From Chaetomium olivaceum (Eukaryota; Ascomycota; Sordariomycetes; Sordariales; Chaetomiaceae), in the NCBI GenBank assembly GCA_039881045.1, contig JAYWVB010000015.1, positions 558,001 to 622,000 on the forward strand: a stretch of DNA of 64,000 bases, in the 5' to 3' direction. Position numbers and translations under genes: made by a program. Shown here piece by piece: positions 60,255 to 64,000 of the stretch; the stretch's first letter is position 1, and each line of letters begins with the position of its first letter. A model generated the notes under the pieces. It was given only the letters and a program-made list of their open reading frames with translations. It was not told the origin of the DNA and searched no databases.

Positions 60255-61381
60255 CGCGGCCGACGCTTGGTCTTCATGGGTTCTCTCTCGGTTCGAATTT
60301 TTTTGTTCTGCAACAAGCACCAAACAGCAATCAATGCTGGATCGTGGATCGCGCGGTTTGAGAATAATATGGGCAGGGGCACACAAGATGCAGGTGGGAA
60401 AGACCCTGTTCCGTGTCGGCAGGAAAAATCAGACCAAATCAAGCCCAAATGTGCAAGATGTCATTCCGGGATTCTCGGTGCAACCACGAGCTCGGGCTCA
60501 ATGCGACACCGTTTGGCAATCTCAAGCTCCCGTCGGGCGCTGTTTATTTGGCGGGGCGTTGCCGTGGCAGCGGAATCCGTATTTGGCATAGGATCTGCAG
60601 TTCCTTCAGCAAACTGCTTGGAGATGCTGCATCAGCCCTAACCCTCTCCGCCTCCTCAAGCCCCTTCCTTGCAGGCACCCCAAACAACGAAACAACCTCG
60701 TACCATGTCAAAAGAAAAAAAAAGCCTGCACATTCTCGGTGCAGATCCATATTTGGAGACAAACATTCAACTGGGATTGGTCCCGCGGAGACGGGAATGC
60801 AGTCTATTGACGGCCTTGCTTCCGTGCCGTGCACGGTGAGTCCCCTCTGACCGGGAACGGCCCACTTGGTCAGCGAGCCGACCCCCATCACTGCCCATCC
60901 AAACCCCCCGTCCTCGCGATCTTCTGTCGCTCAGTCCCCTCCAAAACGTCACTGCCTTGTCTAAAATTGAACATCAAACGTTAGTCGGTGATACCTCCAG
61001 CTTGCTTGCAAATCAAGGTTACGCCGGAAAGAAAACACACATCAGAGAGTTTGAGAAGATTATATGGCATCGCGGTGTTTGTCACCTTGTATCCTTCTCG
61101 TCACAAGGGAGAAACCCCCCGAGCGCCGAGAGGGGACGGTCTGATGGCCCCGCGTGCGTCATCATGGTGTGGGAGGGCAGAAGTTGACGAGAACGAAAAG
61201 GGAAGCACTCACCATTCTTGATATCGTGCTTGGGCCTTACACCCCGATTTGGGTTCCCAAGCCGGCAGGTATCCCGGAATTGTCTCTGCATACCGTACCA
61301 CACCGTTTGTTCGAGTTGCAACCCAAACAAGGGCGCATCGCATTCGTCTGATTTCTTTTTCTTGGCAGCCCCCTTGCATGC
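60255..61381. promoter_or_regulatory. ADIP-domain gene upstream region
   Basis: 1.1 kb between the ADIP-domain gene start (-) and the RRP7 3' end (-). Promoter and leader of the former by position. Short ORFs only; none recognisable. Confidence 0.55.
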
Positions 61382-62353
61382 TCACGCTTCGGGGACAAAC
61401 TTGCCCCTCTTCACCCGCATCGCCTCCAGCTTCCTCCGGTCGTCTTCGAACTTTTTGAGGAGCTCGGCTTGCTCCTCCTTCTTTCGCTCCCGCAGCTGGA
61501 ACCGGTAGAAGTTTGTAAGCTCCTCCTTCTTCTTGTCCTGCCTCTCCAGCATCTTGCGCTTGGCCTCCTCTGCCTCGTTCCGGCTAGCCGGTGCGGCCCT
61601 GCCACCCCTGGTGACCGTGACAAAACCGTCCTCGTCCGGCTCGTTCCGCAGCCTCTTGGCAATCTCGGCCGCCTCCTGCTCGCGCCGGGCAAAGAGCGCC
61701 GAGAAAGCGTCGACCGACGCCTGCAGCGCCTCCTTATCTGCGTAAGAGAGCCGGTTGTGCGTCTTGAGCCAGACCGAGCCCAGCGGCGGGACCCGGCCCT
61801 CCGGTAGGTCCTCGCCGCCCCAGGCAGGGTACTTTTTCTTCTTGTGCGCCTTAGCTATCGCCTTGAACACCTGCTCCACGCTTTTCTCGTCGGCAAGGAG
61901 AACCACCGCCGTGCTACCGCTCCTCCGCAGCGGCCGGGTCCATGTGCTGGGCAGACGCGCCGCGGCCTCTTCTTGTGCCCGCTCGGCCTCCTCATCCTCG
62001 CGCTTACGCTTCTTGCCGTGAGCTTGTAGCAGGCGGGCGGCATGGGCTGGTTGCGCAGCGTCGATTGGGGACTGTGCATGCGAATGCGCGTCTTTGCGCT
62101 CGTCTTCGAAGGTGGCGCTTTCAAACCGGCCAGCGCCTACTAATGAAGCGAAGAGGGCGCGGAGGTGGGCTTCGGTGCTGTCGACGGGCACGTTGGTCAG
62201 GAAGAGGCTGCGCGCGTCGGTTGCAGTTGGGATTTTGGGCGCGTTGCGCCGTACGTAGAGATAGTGGATGACATTTTGAGTGAACGAGGGTAATGGCGCG
62301 ATTGATACTGGTAGTATGGAGAACTCTCCGATTGTTGCTGGATTGGAAGCCAT
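61382..62353 (-). CDS. RRP7: Ribosomal RNA processing protein 7
   Basis: A small-subunit processome factor, acting in the nucleolus on early 18S rRNA maturation, part of the UTP-C/CURI complexes in yeast. Intronless, 323 aa, close to the yeast length of 297. The N-terminal half has an RRM-like fold (ARSLFLTNVPVDSTEAHLRALF, near residue 50), then a Lys/Arg/Glu-rich insert. The C-terminal half holds the family signature DEDGFVTVTRGGR (about residue 240) and a long basic helix ending KKFEDDRRKLEAMRVKRGKFVPEA, which in yeast Rrp7 binds RNA. The ATG at 62353 fits the family N-terminus. The gene upstream is beyond recognition. Confidence 0.94.
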   Translation of the reverse strand: MASNPATIGEFSILPVSIAPLPSFTQNVIHYLYVRRNAPKIPTATDARSLFLTNVPVDSTEAHLRALFASLVGAGRFESATFEDERKDAHSHAQSPIDAAQPAHAARLLQAHGKKRKREDEEAERAQEEAAARLPSTWTRPLRRSGSTAVVLLADEKSVEQVFKAIAKAHKKKKYPAWGGEDLPEGRVPPLGSVWLKTHNRLSYADKEALQASVDAFSALFARREQEAAEIAKRLRNEPDEDGFVTVTRGGRAAPASRNEAEEAKRKMLERQDKKKEELTNFYRFQLRERKKEEQAELLKKFEDDRRKLEAMRVKRGKFVPEA

Positions 62354-64000
62354 TGTGAGGATTGGTGGTTATGAACTCGGCGCTCCTGCCTGCTCAAGAC
62401 TCGAATTTCGATCGCTGGCGGCTTGTCCAGAAAATTTAGGCCCCACATGCTGTCCGGGCTTATCGGCAGCTACCATTGGATGTTGTCCGATAGCACTCCC
62501 TGACAGCCGGGGCCTGCCGGGGATCACAGTCAACGCCAGAACCTGGACAACCCAAAACCTCCAAATGGTCATTATCCTACGTGTCGTCTTCACAAGGTTA
62601 GCTTTGTACAAAGTACAAAACCAAACATGACATTGGGAGCCAACCCATTGGTTACAACTTGCCTTTGACGACCCATTCAAGATTCCGTTCGACCATCTCA
62701 CAATCGCGAGTAAGTTCGGAATACCTTCCCCGCCCTCGTCTTCCACCTCAACCACAACCAATTAGAACCACCAATTGAATCCGAACCTCCATTTTCTCGG
62801 GTTCGACTCGTCTTCTCTCCTGAGTGACGCTATCTCCTGAATTTCTAGCCACTGTGTCCGATCTCAAACCGTGATCTACGTAGGCTGTCGCACCAATTCC
62901 AAGCAACGCCGGTTATCCAGAGATGGTTGAAATGCCCATCAGCGCGAGAGCAGTGTATTTACGTATGCAACTACCGGTGATATTGCCTCTATCGTCTTAC
63001 TGTAGTGAACTATCAGCAGTTACAACACCATCCCGCACCACCTAAAATGATCCGCCAAGGAGCTCGCGAGTCAAAGTCGTGTGTCACAACATCCGGTTCG
63101 TGTCGGGCGCAAAACGAGAGGTTGTCGTCCAGCGGGTAACCGAACACGAGTTAAAACTGGAACCGCGAGACGGCACAAGTTACAATCCCTCCAGCCTCGC
63201 CGCCCCCGCATGCCCAGAACTCGAATGCAGGGACAAGAAGGGCTCGCAGGCTGGGCGCACCTGGGGGATGGCCTAGACCAGAACGCGTCGATATTCTTCT
63301 CGACAATATGCAGGCGCCCTGCAACGGACCACGGTCCGATAGGTCGTATCCTGCTAATAATCGACAGCTCTGCATCCGTCCCGCCGAGCCTCTCTAGAAC
63401 CTTTTGGTTGGAATCCCACCACTCAACCCGATTTCGCTGAACCGGTTTCGTCATGATTGTGATGATGCCCTCGGCTTCCCCCAATTGCCAGGATGATCTC
63501 GAACTGCGGGAGCCCGAGGTGGCTGGCTGTGTATCTGTGCCAACTTTGCCATGCTTTCTCCTCATTAGCCTGTCGTGCCTGTCTGCATGTGTCACAAGTA
63601 ACACGATGGAACACGAGGTGTTATTGGGCACGATGTTCACTCTATTGGTGTGCTACACTCACTTAAACCCACCCATCACACCACTCATCGCCAAGATGGG
63701 CCTATGTGACAGACGAGAGGTGGCAATCAGTCAAACCGGGCGCCTAGCGCGAGATGGGCTCTGCCGTATCACATTAGGCAACGGACTCCTCCATTCGCCT
63801 TTGGCGACACCATCGGCAGTAACATATCGAATATGCTGATGTCAAGCCAAGGTTGCAGAATGATGAACTGCAGCTTTCCTCATCTAAGCTATCATCAGCA
63901 GGGCTAACGAGCAGCCCAATGCCAGTAGTCAATGCTAGCCTAACTGCCATTAACAGGCATCGGTTCAAAACGGCTGACGGGGAAGTGCGGAATGCAAACC
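62354..64000. other. Window end, no supported gene
   Basis: 1.65 kb including the RRP7 promoter. A minus-strand frame at 63071-63640 contains the protein-like patch VEWWDSNQKVLERLGG, but I cannot place it in a family and see no splice context. Possibly the 3' part of a gene that continues outside. Confidence 0.45.

Noticed and set aside
63071..63640. 189-codon minus-strand frame near the window end
   Set aside because: One protein-like patch only; Arg/Cys-rich tail and no family match, so not called as a gene.

Overview
This window reads as nuclear DNA of a filamentous ascomycete, most likely a Sordariomycete (Sordariales-like). The evidence is short introns of 52-110 nt with GTRNGT donors and CTRAC branch sites, a SNF1 kinase with the fungal His-rich N-terminus, a fungus-specific C2H2 plus Zn2Cys6 regulator, and a SAT-containing non-reducing polyketide synthase. 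All gene models were built by eye: reading frames were joined at splice sites that restore conserved motifs, so exon edges are predictions.

Layout: (1) 1-6.8 kb, housekeeping: the 3' half of 5-oxoprolinase (+), SNF1/AMPK alpha kinase (-) and a DUF92/TMEM19-like membrane protein (-). (2) 6.8-43 kb, a gene-poor block holding three pigment-type genes far apart: a Cmr1/Pig1-type melanin regulator (+, 16.5-19.7 kb), a SAT-KS-MAT-PT-ACP-ACP-TE polyketide synthase (-, 30.4-37.2 kb) and a secreted Fet3/Abr1-like multicopper oxidase (-, 41.1-42.9 kb). The gaps beside the regulator are about 9.7 and 10.7 kb, with only one doubtful gene in them (28-29 kb). (3) 44.5-62.4 kb, dense housekeeping: DPB2 (-), a small conserved mitochondrial-type protein (+), SUB1/PC4 (-), a PXA-PX-Nexin_C sorting nexin (+), a Dal5/Tna1-type MFS transporter (+), an ADIP-domain coiled-coil protein (-) and RRP7 (-). 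(4) 62.4-64 kb, nothing I can support.

Working hypothesis: the regulator switches on the PKS, the PKS makes a naphthalene- or naphthopyrone-type aromatic polyketide, and the secreted oxidase polymerises or couples it into a dark wall pigment. The reductases and dehydratase of DHN melanin are not in the window, so the product stays open.

Three net frameshifts break otherwise intact conserved genes: one in SNF1 at the activation-loop Thr codon and two in the PKS (after the KS active site and in the PT motif). Everything around them is intact, and one sits in a homopolymer, so assembly indels are the simplest explanation. Real inactivation cannot be excluded from one sequence.
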